The position numbers and the translations under genes are program-made. Shown here one piece after another: positions 1-8,931 of a stretch of 64,000 nucleotides of DNA. The notes beneath the pieces are model-generated. The model ran no database searches. It was given only the letters and a program-made list of their open reading frames with translations, and was not told the origin of the DNA. Source of the DNA: Candidatus Viadribacter manganicus. Its GTDB lineage: Bacteria > Pseudomonadota > Alphaproteobacteria > Caulobacterales > Aquidulcibacteraceae. The DNA is taken from assembly GCF_001679665.1 (NCBI RefSeq), contig NZ_CP013244.1:2240980-2304979 (forward strand). Direction: 5' to 3'. The stretch's first letter is position 1. Every line of letters begins with the position of its first letter.

Positions 1-548
1 TAATAGTGGCGCACGAGGTTGTTGATCAGCAGCGCCCAGATCGGCAAGCCGAGTAGCGCGAGGAATGTCGTGTCGATGAGCGCGGTGGTGACCCGGTTGA
101 ACGGATGAAAGCGCAGGCCTGTTGTCCAGGTCATGGCTGTATCGCTGTGGTGAGCGACGTGAGCGGGCCAGATGAGCGGCGTGTGTTCGAGCCGATGGCG
201 CCAATAGGCGATGAAATCGCCAGCGAACAGTGCGACGAAGCCGACCGCAATTTGCGGAAGCGTCGCCCATTGCGTTGGTGAAAACAGAACGAAGCCGCTT
301 TGCTGAATGAGTGCGCCGAAAAAGGTGAGCGCGATGACAAGCAACGGCGTGACCAGCGACGCGTCGAGTGCGAAAAGGATAAGGTTGGTGCGGACTTCTG
401 CAGCGGCGTTGCGCGCGACGTGGATCGCATCAAGGCCGTGCGCGATGAAGGCGATGGCCGCAAACGCAAGCGCAGGCCAGACGAGACCGCTGAACGCGGT
501 CCAGAATGAGGCGGCGGCTTCGCTCAGAAGAGTTTGCAGGGCTTCCAC
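1..548 (-). CDS. Sterol desaturase / fatty acid hydroxylase family protein (C-terminus cut by window edge)
   Basis: Membrane di-iron hydroxylase-type protein; 182 codons are visible and the 3' end lies outside the window. Reading the minus strand from a GTG at 548 gives several hydrophobic segments (about residues 15-36, 57-80 and 98-115). The conserved core follows: HRLEH at about 118-122, HVAHH at 130-134 and RFHPFN near 146-151. This matches the fatty-acid hydroxylase superfamily (PF04116), which uses clustered histidines to bind two irons. The last histidine box is missing only because of the window edge. It starts 17 bases after the GIY-YIG stop and is the last visible gene of a minus-strand operon. 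The substrate cannot be told. The GTG start is a choice, since the frame is open further upstream. Confidence 0.85.
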   Translation of the reverse strand, partial: MEALQTLLSEAAASFWTAFSGLVWPALAFAAIAFIAHGLDAIHVARNAAAEVRTNLILFALDASLVTPLLVIALTFFGALIQQSGFVLFSPTQWATLPQIAVGFVALFAGDFIAYWRHRLEHTPLIWPAHVAHHSDTAMTWTTGLRFHPFNRVTTALIDTTFLALLGLPIWALLINNLVRHY

Positions 549-564
549 GTTCGTGACGCTAGCC

Positions 565-822
565 TCAGAGCAGCAGTGACGCCAGCGCGGCGCGGAAGCG
601 GCGGTCGCGCTTCAGCGAAACTTCCCGACTCATGGCTTCGCGGCGGGTGAGGTAACGCTCGGCATAGAGCAGCACCCAATAGCGGCCACGTGTCGAACGC
701 GCGCCGATGCCGGCATTGTGAAGCGCGAGGCGCGCGTCAATGTCTATGGTCCAACCGACATAAGTGCGCCGGTCCGTGCCAAGCTGGCTGCCGAGGACAT
801 AGACGTAACCTGAAGTCTTCAC
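565..822 (-). CDS. GIY-YIG nuclease-fold protein (YhbQ/UPF0213-like)
   Basis: Single-domain 85-residue protein of the GIY-YIG family. YVYVLGS at about 7-13 and TYVGWT at 20-25 supply the two tyrosine/glycine strands. The helix with an arginine (DARLALHN) and the motif ARSTRGR.W.LLY follow as in YhbQ-type proteins. Members are small predicted DNA-processing or repair nucleases of unclear biological role. The C-terminal acid normally expected in the nuclease is represented by the E of REAMSRE. Its start overlaps the end of the upstream 72-residue membrane gene by four bases, so it is probably translated by coupling. Its presence behind a dehydrogenase is not functionally informative. Confidence 0.85.
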   Translation of the reverse strand: MKTSGYVYVLGSQLGTDRRTYVGWTIDIDARLALHNAGIGARSTRGRYWVLLYAERYLTRREAMSREVSLKRDRRFRAALASLLL

Positions 823-1037
823 GCTCGGCGCGGCCTCGTCAGGCGCCGAATTGAGAGCAGCACTAGAAAAGCGCCAAGCAATTCGCTCGCGATCAGCGCG
901 TAGACACCTGTCTGGCCTGAGATGGCGAGGCTAGCTCCCAGGATCAGAAGCAATGGGACCGGTACGACCAGCAAGAGGCCTAGAAACAGGCATCCCACCC
1001 AAAGGCTCCGATATATCCAAGGATGGACTTTGATCAC
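819..1037 (-). CDS. Small two-span membrane protein, unknown
   Basis: 72 residues with two predicted membrane helices (about 10-35 and 41-64) and a basic C-terminus (RRLTRPRRA). No family is recognised. The ATG overlaps the stop of the upstream aldehyde dehydrogenase by four bases (ATGA), and its own end overlaps the GIY-YIG start the same way. This places it in the same transcript and supports it as a real gene. The positive-inside rule puts the C-terminus in the cytoplasm. Confidence 0.65.
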   Translation of the reverse strand: MIKVHPWIYRSLWVGCLFLGLLLVVPVPLLLILGASLAISGQTGVYALIASELLGAFLVLLSIRRLTRPRRA

Positions 1038-2476
1038 GCAAACCCACCGAAATTCACAAACTTGGACTCTAAATATTCGTCCAAGCCTTCGACGCCGCCT
1101 TCGCGGCCGAGACCGCTTTCTTTCCAGCCGCCGAAAGGAATGACTTCGTTCGAGAAGATACCGTCATTGATCGAGACCATGCCGCTTTCGATGCGTTCGG
1201 CGACCCGCCAGGCGCGGTGTACGTCCTTGGTGAAGAAGTAGGAGGCAAGGCCGAACGGGGTGTCGTTGGCGATCGAGACGGCTTCGTCCTCGGTTTTGAA
1301 GCGGATGAGCGGCGCGACGGGGCCGAAGATTTCTTCGGTGTTCACGCGCATGTCGCGGGTGACGTTGGTGAGCACGGTGGGTGTGTAGAATTGCGCGCCG
1401 GCGGGGTGCTTTTTGCCACCGGTGAGCGCGGTTGCGCCGGAGGCGAGCGCCTCGGCCACCATGCGTTCAACTTTTTCGATGGCCTTCTGATCGATCAGCG
1501 GCCCGATCTCGACGCCATCTTCGATGCCGGGGCCAACTTTGAGCTTGGGGACCGCGTCGGCGAGCTTCATGGAGAAGGCGTTGTAGATCGCGTCTTCAAC
1601 TAGAATGCGATTGGCGCAGACGCAGGTTTGGCCGGCGTTGCGGAATTTCGAGAGGATTGCGCCTTTGACGGCGAGATCGAGATCGGCGTCGGCGAAGACG
1701 ATGAGCGGTGCGTTGCCGCCAAGCTCGAGCGCCACCTTCTTTACGGTCGAGCCAACGCAAGCGGCGCCAAGCTTTTTGCCGACTTCGGTCGAGCCAGTGA
1801 ACGAGAAGTGGCGGACGAGATTGCTCTCGCACATGATCTTGCCGACGGCGCTGGCGTTTGCGGTGGTGACGACATTGAACACCCCGGCAGGGAGCCCTGC
1901 CTTTTCGCCCAGCTCGGCCAGGGCCAAGGCGGTCAGCGGCGTTTGATGCGGAGGCTTTAGGACGATGGTGCAACCGGCGGCGAGAGCGGGCGCGGCTTTA
2001 CGGGTGATCATCGCCATCGGAAAATTCCACGGCGTCACAGCGGCGCAGACGCCGATCGGCTGCTTTATGGTCACGTAGCGGCGCGTGGGCGTGGTCGTTG
2101 GGATGACGCGGCCGTAGGCGCGCTTTGCCTCCTCGCCATACCATTCCATGAAGCTTGCGCCGTAGGCCGCTTCGCCCTTGGCCTCGGCGAGCGGCTTGCC
2201 GCCTTCGAGTGAGATGAGGCGCGCCAGCCGGTCGATGTCGGCCATCATCAGATCGAACCAGGCCCGCATGATTTGCGCGCGCTCCTTGGCGGCTTTCGCG
2301 GCCCAGCCGGGAAAGGCGCGGTGCGCCGCAGCAATGGCTTCTTCGGTTTCGGCGGCGCCGAGATCTGGCACTTCGGCGATCACGGCCTGCGTGGCCGGAT
2401 TGAACACCTCGAAGCGCTTCGCGCCTGCGCGCCACTTGCCGTCGATATAGGCGTCGGAACGGAACGTGGGGCTCAT
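1034..2476 (-). CDS. gabD: NAD(P)-dependent succinate-semialdehyde dehydrogenase family
   Basis: Full-length 480-residue aldehyde dehydrogenase oxidising a semialdehyde to the acid with NAD(P)+. TPWNFP is at 148-153, FTGSTEVGK at 227-235, the general base Glu251 lies in ELGGNAP, and the nucleophile Cys285 lies in GQTCVCANR. The double-cysteine motif is typical of GabD/SSADH. The cofactor loop reads KPPHQTP (174-180) rather than the usual KPASQTP or KPAE, so NADP versus NAD preference is uncertain. A GGAAA ribosome site precedes the ATG. It heads a coupled operon with a membrane protein, a GIY-YIG protein and a sterol desaturase. A ketoglutarate-semialdehyde substrate (last step of hydroxyproline breakdown, cluster at 56.4-59.6 kb) is possible but unproven. 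Confidence 0.85.
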   Translation of the reverse strand: MSPTFRSDAYIDGKWRAGAKRFEVFNPATQAVIAEVPDLGAAETEEAIAAAHRAFPGWAAKAAKERAQIMRAWFDLMMADIDRLARLISLEGGKPLAEAKGEAAYGASFMEWYGEEAKRAYGRVIPTTTPTRRYVTIKQPIGVCAAVTPWNFPMAMITRKAAPALAAGCTIVLKPPHQTPLTALALAELGEKAGLPAGVFNVVTTANASAVGKIMCESNLVRHFSFTGSTEVGKKLGAACVGSTVKKVALELGGNAPLIVFADADLDLAVKGAILSKFRNAGQTCVCANRILVEDAIYNAFSMKLADAVPKLKVGPGIEDGVEIGPLIDQKAIEKVERMVAEALASGATALTGGKKHPAGAQFYTPTVLTNVTRDMRVNTEEIFGPVAPLIRFKTEDEAVSIANDTPFGLASYFFTKDVHRAWRVAERIESGMVSINDGIFSNEVIPFGGWKESGLGREGGVEGLDEYLESKFVNFGGFA

Positions 2477-2616
2477 GCGGGGTTTCCTTGGAAAACAGGA
2501 TGTCGGTCAGGACATTGCGCAGCCTCAACGCCGCTTCAAGTCTGGAGGCGCACGCTTAAGCGGATTTGTGGCGCGACATTCGCGCAAGGCGTATAGATCG
2601 ACGAGGAGGCGCCCAC

Positions 2617-3462
2617 ATGAGCTGGAAAGACATTCTGGTTATTGTTTCGGAAGTCGAGGTGGATGAGCCGGCTATCGCGCTTGGCGAAGTGCTCGCCGGC
2701 CAATGCGGTGATTGGCATGTGGCGGCTGCGTTCTTGACCCCGGTGCCCGATGAACCGCTCGCGTATGAACCGACTGTGGTGGGGGGCGTCTGGGCTGAGC
2801 TTCTGGGCCGTGCGCGCCAGGAAGCGGAAGTCGAGCGCAAGAAGGTTGAGGCGCGCCTGGCGCGTTCCGCCAAGAAGGCGGAGCTACGGGCGGCGGAGGC
2901 GCTGTCGCGCGATCTAGGCCGTGTGGCCGCCGTGCATGCCCGCTACGCTGATGTCGCGATCATGACGCGGCCAAGCGAAGGCAGCGGCGTTGAACTGCGC
3001 GAGGAGATTATCGAAGGCGTGCTTTTTCACTCCGGCCGTCCGGCGTTGATCGCGCCGCCGAACTGGAAGGGAACGAGCATCGGCAAACGCGTGGTTGTGG
3101 CTTGGGACGCGAGCCGCGAAGCGACGCGCGCGCTTTCGGAAGCCGATGATCTGTTGGAGATCGCTGAGGCGGTGACGGTAGTGACGGTGGACGCCAAGCC
3201 GAAAATGTTCGGGCATGGCGATCAGCCGGGCTCCAATATTGCCGGTCACTTGAACCGGCGCGGCCTGCCGGCGGAAGTCCGCAATGTGGATAGCATGGGC
3301 CGTTCGGCCTCTTTGGCGATCCTCGAAGAAGCGCAGAAGCTGAACGCCGATCTCATCGTTATGGGTGGCTATGCGCACTCGCGGCTGCGGGAGCTGGTGT
3401 TTGGGGGCGCGACGCGCGAATTGTTGCGCTCGACAACCGTGCCGCTTCTGATGGCGCACTAA
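2617..3462 (+). CDS. Universal stress protein, tandem UspA domains
   Basis: 281-residue cytosolic protein with two Usp domains, about 1-140 and 150-281. The second ends in the ATP-binding signature GGYAHSRLRELVFGGATR, matching the G-2x-G-9x-G(S/T) pattern. The first domain lacks a clear copy, which is common in tandem UspA proteins. The ATG at 2617 was chosen because GAGGAGG lies eight bases upstream. The frame is open back to a TTG at 2566, but that start has no ribosome site. It is divergent from the aldehyde dehydrogenase across 140 bases and followed by a short membrane ORF and clpB, a stress-themed neighbourhood. Confidence 0.85.
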   Translation: MSWKDILVIVSEVEVDEPAIALGEVLAGQCGDWHVAAAFLTPVPDEPLAYEPTVVGGVWAELLGRARQEAEVERKKVEARLARSAKKAELRAAEALSRDLGRVAAVHARYADVAIMTRPSEGSGVELREEIIEGVLFHSGRPALIAPPNWKGTSIGKRVVVAWDASREATRALSEADDLLEIAEAVTVVTVDAKPKMFGHGDQPGSNIAGHLNRRGLPAEVRNVDSMGRSASLAILEEAQKLNADLIVMGGYAHSRLRELVFGGATRELLRSTTVPLLMAH

Positions 3463-3476
3463 ACCGGAGGCGGGGT

Positions 3477-3656
3477 ATGGAGCTCAACTGGTCGCTGATC
3501 GATGCGGCGTTGGCCGTATTGCTCGTTATCGTCGTGGTTTGGGCGGCGTTGAAATTAGTGACGCGGCTGATTGTTGGCGTGATCTTGGTGGTTGTGATTG
3601 CCGTCATGTTCTTCGGCGTTCACCTCAGCGATTTTGGCATCAATCTCGGCGCCTAA
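3477..3656 (+). CDS. Short hydrophobic membrane protein
   Basis: 59-residue ORF starting at an ATG seven bases after a GGAGG ribosome site and 14 bases after the Usp stop. It is almost wholly hydrophobic between residues 8 and 48, consistent with two membrane passes around KLVTR, and ends NLGA. No family is recognised. Position and a strong Shine-Dalgarno suggest co-transcription with the stress-protein gene. It is easily missed by length cut-offs. Confidence 0.6.
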   Translation: MELNWSLIDAALAVLLVIVVVWAALKLVTRLIVGVILVVVIAVMFFGVHLSDFGINLGA

Positions 3657-3773
3657 AATTGTCCGCCTACCCTTGTGTGCCTCATCCGCCACACTAAGTC
3701 TGGTGCACAACAGCAACATGCCGCGTTGACCGGCCGCAATGGGGGTTAACGTGGGACGCCGTAAGGGTCGCTC

Positions 3774-6368
3774 ATGGATATGGAAAAGCTCACCGAGCGT
3801 GCGCGTGGATTCGTGCAAGCCGCGCAGACGATCGCAATTCGCGAACAAAACCAACAATTGGAAACGCAGCACCTTTTGAAGGCGCTACTTGACGACCGTG
3901 AAGGTCTCACGTCCGGGCTGCTGACCAGCGCCGGTGCGAACGCGCGTCAGGCCGCTGACGACGTGGACAAAGCCGTGCAAGCGCTGCCGAAAGTGCAAGG
4001 CGGCGGCGATCGCATGTACGCGGCGGTGTCGTTCAACCGCGCGCTCGACGCGGCGGATCAAGCCGCGACTAAAGCGGGCGATTCCTACGTGACGGCTGAG
4101 CGCTTGTTGTTCGGTCTTGCGATCGCCGATGGAAAAGCCTCCGAGATCTTGAAGAAGGCCGGGCTTACTCCGCAGAAGTTGGAAGCGGCGATTGGCGAAT
4201 TGCGCAAAGGGCGTACGGCGCAGTCTTCGTCGGCCGAGGATCAGTATGACGCGCTGAAAAAGTACGCCCGCGATCTCACGGAAGATGCGCGCAAGGGCAA
4301 GCTTGATCCGGTGATCGGCCGCGACGAGGAAATTCGGCGCACGATTCAGGTTCTGAGCCGCCGTACGAAGAATAATCCGGTGCTGATCGGTGAGCCGGGG
4401 GTGGGTAAAACGGCGATCGCCGAGGGTCTCGCGCTGCGCATCATCAATGGCGATGTGCCTGAGAGCTTAAAGCACAAGAAGCTGTTGGCGCTCGACATGG
4501 GCGCGCTGATTGCTGGTGCGAAGTTTCGCGGCGAGTTCGAAGAGCGGCTGAAGGCTGTTTTGAACGAGGTCACTGCGGCCGAAGGCGGCATCATCCTGTT
4601 TATTGACGAGATGCACACATTGGTCGGCGCCGGCAAAGCCGATGGGGCGATGGACGCGTCGAACCTCTTGAAGCCGGCCTTGGCGCGCGGCGAACTGCAT
4701 TGCGTTGGCGCGACGACGCTCGATGAATATCGCAAGCACGTGGAGAAGGACGCGGCGCTGGCGCGGCGTTTCCAGCCGGTGTTCGTCGATGAGCCGAGCG
4801 TCGAAGATTCGATCTCGATCCTCCGCGGCTTGAAAGACCGCTACGAGCAACACCATGGCGTGCGCATCTCGGATGCGGCGATCGTGGCTGCGGCGCAGCT
4901 CTCGCATCGCTACATCACCGACCGCTTCTTGCCAGACAAAGCCATCGATTTGATGGACGAAGCGGCGTCGCGGCTGCGGATGCAGGTGGATTCAAAACCC
5001 GAAGAGCTCGATGAGCTCGATCGGCGTGCGCTGCAGCTCAAGATCGAGCTCGAGGCGCTGAAGAAGGAAAAGGACCCGGCTTCGAAGGATCGCACTGGCA
5101 AGCTCGAGACGGAGATCGCGCAGATCGAGACGCGCTCGGCTGAACTGACGGCGCGCTGGTCGGCGGAGAAGCAGAAGCTGCAGGTGACGTCGAAATCGAA
5201 GGAAGAGCTGGAGAAGCTGCAGACCGAATATGAGCAAGCGGTGCGGCAGGGTAATCTGGCGCGAGCATCGGAGCTTAAGTACGGGCGTATTCCGCAATTG
5301 GAAAAGCAGATCGCTGACGCTGAGAAGGCGGGCGGCGATGGCGTGGGCCTGGTGAAGGAGGTCGTCGATGCCGAAGCGATTGCGGGTGTGGTCTCGCGCT
5401 GGACGGGCGTGCCAGTCGAGAAAATGCTCGAAGGCGAGAAGGCAAAGCTACTGGCGATGGAAGATGCGCTGCGTGGGCGTGTGATCGGGCAGGAGCCAGC
5501 GCTGCGTTCGGTGGCGGATGCGGTGCGCCGCGCGCGCGCGGGGCTGCAGGATCCGAACCGGCCGATTGGTTCGTTCATGTTCCTTGGTCCAACCGGCGTC
5601 GGCAAAACCGAACTGACAAAGGCGCTCGCGGAGTTCCTGTTCGACGATGAGCACGCGCTGACGCGTATCGATATGTCCGAGTACATGGAGAAGCACTCGG
5701 TCTCGCGTTTGATCGGCGCCCCTCCAGGATACGTCGGATACGAAGAGGGCGGCGCACTTACCGAAGCGGTTCGCCGGCGTCCGTATCAGGTTGTGCTGTT
5801 CGATGAGATCGAGAAGGCCCACCCGGACGTGTTCAACGTTCTGCTGCAAGTGTTGGATGATGGTCGCCTCACCGATGGCCAGGGCAGGACCGTTGATTTC
5901 AAGAACACGATCTTGATCATGACCTCGAACGCTGGTGCGCAATTCTTGGCGGAGCAGCCTGATGGCGCTGACGTGGAAGACGTGCGCGATCTGGTGATGG
6001 GCGAGCTGCGTAGCCGCTTCCGGCCCGAATTTCTCAACCGCGTCGATGAGATCATTCTTTTCAAGCGGCTGGAGCGGGCGCAAATGGGCGCCATCGTCGA
6101 TATTCAGCTGAAGCGCCTGGATAAATTGCTCGGCGCGCGCAACATCACGATGGAGCTCGATAGCCGCGCCAGCAATGAACTCGCCAAACGAGGCTATGAT
6201 TCTGCTTGGGGTGCGCGGCCGCTGAAGCGTGTCATCCAGAAGGATATTCAAGATCCGTTCGCGCGGCTCATTCTGGAAGGCCGCGTGAAGGACGGAGATC
6301 GCGTCGCTGTCACGTTCGACGGCAACGACTTTCTATTCAACGGCGCCAGCGACAAAGCGGCAGCTTAG
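3774..6368 (+). CDS. clpB: ATP-dependent disaggregase ClpB
   Basis: 864-residue Hsp100 chaperone that works with DnaK to pull apart aggregated proteins. The Clp-N double repeat occupies about 1-145. AAA1 carries the Walker A motif GEPGVGKT near 206-213 and Walker B FIDEMHT near 275. A long charged coiled-coil middle domain spans about 410-530. AAA2 carries GPTGVGKT near 605 and the conserved [13 protein letters not shown] loop. Length and order match ClpB rather than ClpA or ClpC. Two ATGs (3774 and 3780) are possible starts. It follows the Usp gene by a 117-base gap where a heat-shock promoter would be expected. A strong terminator follows at 6382-6404. Confidence 0.97.
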   Translation: MDMEKLTERARGFVQAAQTIAIREQNQQLETQHLLKALLDDREGLTSGLLTSAGANARQAADDVDKAVQALPKVQGGGDRMYAAVSFNRALDAADQAATKAGDSYVTAERLLFGLAIADGKASEILKKAGLTPQKLEAAIGELRKGRTAQSSSAEDQYDALKKYARDLTEDARKGKLDPVIGRDEEIRRTIQVLSRRTKNNPVLIGEPGVGKTAIAEGLALRIINGDVPESLKHKKLLALDMGALIAGAKFRGEFEERLKAVLNEVTAAEGGIILFIDEMHTLVGAGKADGAMDASNLLKPALARGELHCVGATTLDEYRKHVEKDAALARRFQPVFVDEPSVEDSISILRGLKDRYEQHHGVRISDAAIVAAAQLSHRYITDRFLPDKAIDLMDEAASRLRMQVDSKPEELDELDRRALQLKIELEALKKEKDPASKDRTGKLETEIAQIETRSAELTARWSAEKQKLQVTSKSKEELEKLQTEYEQAVRQGNLARASELKYGRIPQLEKQIADAEKAGGDGVGLVKEVVDAEAIAGVVSRWTGVPVEKMLEGEKAKLLAMEDALRGRVIGQEPALRSVADAVRRARAGLQDPNRPIGSFMFLGPTGVGKTELTKALAEFLFDDEHALTRIDMSEYMEKHSVSRLIGAPPGYVGYEEGGALTEAVRRRPYQVVLFDEIEKAHPDVFNVLLQVLDDGRLTDGQGRTVDFKNTILIMTSNAGAQFLAEQPDGADVEDVRDLVMGELRSRFRPEFLNRVDEIILFKRLERAQMGAIVDIQLKRLDKLLGARNITMELDSRASNELAKRGYDSAWGARPLKRVIQKDIQDPFARLILEGRVKDGDRVAVTFDGNDFLFNGASDKAAA

Positions 6369-6381
6369 CGAAAATAAAAGA

Positions 6382-6404
6382 GGGCGGAGCTTTTGGCTCC
6401 GCCC
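6382..6404. terminator. Bidirectional intrinsic terminator between clpB and a small lipoprotein gene
   Basis: Perfect nine-base-pair GC-rich stem (GGGCGGAGC / GCTCCGCCC) around a TTTTG loop, 14 bases after the clpB stop. An A-rich tract lies on its left side (uridines for the minus-strand transcript) and TTCGTCGTTT follows on its right. It can serve both clpB and the convergent lipoprotein gene. Confidence 0.85.
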
Positions 6405-6431
6405 TTCGTCGTTTCAAGAAACGTGATCCTA

Positions 6432-6680
6432 TTACGGATGTGTCGCTTCGTTGTCATCCGTCGCGTTGGCGACAGAGTTCGCGGCGTCATTGGTTGCGCC
6501 TTCGATAGCTTCGCCCGTTTGGCTCGCGGCATCGCCAACAGCTTGGCCGGCGTCTTCGAGCGCTTGGCCGGTTTCGGTCGCGGCTTGGTTGGCGTCTTGC
6601 TCAGCAGCGTTTTGATCGGCGGGCGTGCAAGCAGCAACGGCGAGAGCCGCAGCGGCGGCGATAGCAACCAAAATTCTCAT
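6432..6680 (-). CDS. Small acidic, alanine-rich lipoprotein
   Basis: 82 residues. The signal peptide MRILVAIAAAAALAVAAC ends in the lipobox AVAAC, predicting cleavage before Cys18 and lipid anchoring. The mature part is low-complexity (A, E, D, Q, T, N) with repeats of the form TGQALEDAGQAVGDA, probably helical or disordered. The ATG at 6680 is preceded by GGAGAG; the open frame upstream of it has no ribosome site. It resembles two other tiny lipoproteins encoded at 14119-14795. The function is unknown; the entericidin-like and other small envelope lipoproteins have similar composition. Confidence 0.7.
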   Translation of the reverse strand: MRILVAIAAAAALAVAACTPADQNAAEQDANQAATETGQALEDAGQAVGDAASQTGEAIEGATNDAANSVANATDDNEATHP

Positions 6681-6782
6681 GTTTCTCTCCAGCGTTCTTT
6701 TTATCCCGCCTAAGCGGTCGCGCAAATTAGCAGAGCGCAAGCGAACGAGTACCGGCAAAAACGCCCTAACGCGTGCAACCGA

Positions 6783-7556
6783 ATGCATGGAACAAATCCT
6801 CCAGTCATGCATTTTGCGATGTCAATGCGGGCGCTGAATCCAAGAACGTGGCTCAACTTGGCGCGACGAGAGATCGTGCCAATTGCGATCTTTCTCGGCG
6901 TCGCACTGCCGTTGTTCGCTTTTATGGAAATCGCCGATGAAGTCGGCGAAGGCGAAGCGCGTTGGTTCGACGAAAGCATTTTGCTGGCGTTGCGCACCGC
7001 TGATCCAGCGGACCCGATCGGACCGCGATGGGTCGAGACATCGGTGATGGATATTACAACGCTTGGCGGTTTCGCTGTGCTGGCGCTCGTGACTTTTATG
7101 GCGACCGGATATTTGCTGGTGCTGAAGCGTTGGAGCGATGCGCTGACGCTTTTGTTCGCGACGATTGGCGGCACACTGATCAGTGAGGGTTTGAAGGTCG
7201 GGTTCAATCGCCCGCGTCCTGATCTTGTGGCGCATGTGGTCGAAACCACGAGCATGAGTTTTCCCAGCGGACACGCGATGCTTTCGGCGGTGACGTACCT
7301 GACGCTTGGCGCTTTGATTGCGCGCACGCAGGAGAAACGGTGGTTGCGCGGCTATGTGCTGGGTGGTGCGATCCTGGTCACATTACTGATTGGACTGACG
7401 CGCGTTTATCTCGGGGTGCACTGGCCGACGGATGTGCTGGCTGGCTGGTGCCTCGGCGCAGCCTGGGCGCTGCTCTGCTGGGTGGCTGCGACTTGGTTCG
7501 CCAATCGCATCTCTGGGATGACGAGCGGACAGAGCCGTTCTAGCTTGGCGGAATGA
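6783..7556 (+). CDS. PAP2-family membrane phosphatase
   Basis: Up to 257 residues with about six membrane helices and the three-part phosphatidic-acid-phosphatase signature: KVGFNRPRP, FPSGHAM (catalytic His), and TRVYLGVHWPTD (second catalytic His). Such enzymes dephosphorylate lipid phosphates such as PA, PGP or undecaprenyl pyrophosphate on the outer face of the inner membrane. The N-terminus is uncertain: in-frame ATGs at 6807, 6819 and 6825 would each give a better fit to the first helix, and none has a clear ribosome site. Its stop overlaps the pirin start by four bases. Confidence 0.88.
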   Translation: MHGTNPPVMHFAMSMRALNPRTWLNLARREIVPIAIFLGVALPLFAFMEIADEVGEGEARWFDESILLALRTADPADPIGPRWVETSVMDITTLGGFAVLALVTFMATGYLLVLKRWSDALTLLFATIGGTLISEGLKVGFNRPRPDLVAHVVETTSMSFPSGHAMLSAVTYLTLGALIARTQEKRWLRGYVLGGAILVTLLIGLTRVYLGVHWPTDVLAGWCLGAAWALLCWVAATWFANRISGMTSGQSRSSLAE

Positions 7557-8437
7557 GCGACGATCCTTCTGCAGTTATGATCACACTCGAACCGAAGCCG
7601 CGCGACCTGGGAGGCGGCTTTTCCGTGCGGCGTGCGCTGCCGGCGATCGAGAAGCGCATGATCGGCCCGTTCATCTTTTGGGATGAGTTCGGGCCATCGC
7701 ATTTTGGCGTGGGTGAGGGTCTTGATGTGCGCCCGCATCCGCACATCAATCTGGCGACAGTTACTTATCTGTTCGAAGGTGAGATTTTTCATCGCGACAC
7801 TTTGGGATCGGCGCAGGTGATTCAACCGGGCGATGTGAATTGGATGAACGCTGGGCGCGGCATCGCTCATTCGGAGCGCACGCGTGCGGAGCTGCGCGCC
7901 ATGGGCTCGCCGATCGCCGGCATTCAGTCCTGGGTGGCGCTGCCGGAGGCGCATGAAGAAAGCGAGGCGTTCTTCAAGCATCACCGTGTAGCCGAATTGC
8001 CGGTGATCGAAGAGGGCGGCAAGATCGTGCGCGTGATCGCGGGATCGTTGTACGGCAAGAATTCGCCGGTGAAGACCTATTCGGAAATGTTTTATGCCGA
8101 TGCGCAGCTGGACGCGGGCGCCTCTTTGCCACTTGGCGCCGAGCATGAGGAGCGCGGGCTTTATCTGACGGGCGGTGAAATCGAAGTTGCGGGCGATCAA
8201 TTTGAACGAGGACGCTTGTTGGTTTTTCGTCCCGGCGATGCGATCACTATTAAGGCGCTGACGCCCGCGCGGTTCATGCTGCTGGGCGGCGCCAATCTTG
8301 GGCCTCGTCATATTTGGTGGAATTTTGTCTCGTCACGCAAGGAGCGGATCGAGCAGGCGAAGGAAGATTGGAAAGCCGGACGCTTTGGCACAGTACCGGG
8401 CGACGACAAGGAATTCATCCCGCTACCGGATCACTGA
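7553..8437 (+). CDS. Pirin-family bicupin protein
   Basis: 294 residues forming two cupin barrels. The N-terminal barrel has the metal ligands His62 and His64 (HPHIN), His106 and Glu108 (GIAHSE), matching the pirin metal site. Bacterial pirins include quercetin-2,3-dioxygenases and regulators of pyruvate dehydrogenase; which applies cannot be told here. It is translationally coupled to the PAP2 gene (ATGA overlap) and shares its TGATG stop/start with the lipoprotein gene downstream. Confidence 0.9.
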   Translation: MSDDPSAVMITLEPKPRDLGGGFSVRRALPAIEKRMIGPFIFWDEFGPSHFGVGEGLDVRPHPHINLATVTYLFEGEIFHRDTLGSAQVIQPGDVNWMNAGRGIAHSERTRAELRAMGSPIAGIQSWVALPEAHEESEAFFKHHRVAELPVIEEGGKIVRVIAGSLYGKNSPVKTYSEMFYADAQLDAGASLPLGAEHEERGLYLTGGEIEVAGDQFERGRLLVFRPGDAITIKALTPARFMLLGGANLGPRHIWWNFVSSRKERIEQAKEDWKAGRFGTVPGDDKEFIPLPDH

Positions 8438-8868
8438 TGCGCAGGGTGCTCGCTGTCATATTGGCTTCTACGCTCGCTTCGTGCGCGACGAGTTCGCCAA
8501 GCTCTTCGCAATGGTCGAGGATCGAAGGGTGTTGGAGCGAGCATTGGGCGGATCACTGGCCCGCGTCCGTGACTTGGCGGCGAGACCCGGAAAATCCCGA
8601 TCGCTACCTCGGCTATTGGCGCCGGGACGCGGCGCAAGGCGATCTGGATGAAGTGCATTTTGTGCTGATGCCCTCAGGCGAACACATGCAGCTCTGTCAA
8701 CGCTACACAAGCGGCGGGGTGCGGTGCGATCGCGCTGTATTCGGCAAAGCCGGCTGGGATGACGATGCGGTGGCCGTGTTTGACGTGTACGGCGATGGAA
8801 ATCTTGAGTTCGGGTATGCGGGGGCAACCGCACCGTTCTTCTGGGGGCGCGGCGGGAGCTGCGAATAA
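8437..8868 (+). CDS. Small secreted lipoprotein, unknown
   Basis: 143-residue protein starting at the ATG in TGATG at the pirin stop. A signal peptide (MRRVLAVILASTLASC) with lipobox LASC gives a predicted lipidated Cys16. The mature part is rich in Trp, Asp and Gly and has four further cysteines that could pair. It contains a WSRIEGCWSEHW segment and a later DEVHFVLM strand. The pattern resembles small DUF6265-type proteins (short beta proteins with a conserved GCW near the N-terminus), but this is only a resemblance. It is part of the PAP2-pirin transcript. Confidence 0.65.
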   Translation: MRRVLAVILASTLASCATSSPSSSQWSRIEGCWSEHWADHWPASVTWRRDPENPDRYLGYWRRDAAQGDLDEVHFVLMPSGEHMQLCQRYTSGGVRCDRAVFGKAGWDDDAVAVFDVYGDGNLEFGYAGATAPFFWGRGGSCE

Positions 8869-8879
8869 TATTTTTCCGC

Positions 8880-8911
8880 TTGAGCCGACCCTTGGGTCCG
8901 GGCTGCATAGT
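8880..8911 (+). promoter_or_regulatory. Candidate MerR-type promoter with dyad in a long spacer
   Basis: TTGAGC (8880-8885) and CATAGT (8906-8911) fit -35/-10 boxes separated by 20 bases, longer than the usual 17. The dyad GACCC-TT-GGGTC (8887-8898) lies inside the spacer. MerR-family regulators characteristically bind such dyads in 19-20 base spacers. The downstream gene encodes a MerR protein, suggesting autoregulation. Confidence 0.45.
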
Positions 8912-8931
8912 CTGGCCGTTCGAGGAAGGTG

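Noticed and set aside
3657..3773. Possible heat-shock promoter before clpB
   Set aside because: A CTTG-like element is present near 3671 and a TTGACC near 3734, but no second element at the right distance is convincing, so no site was listed.
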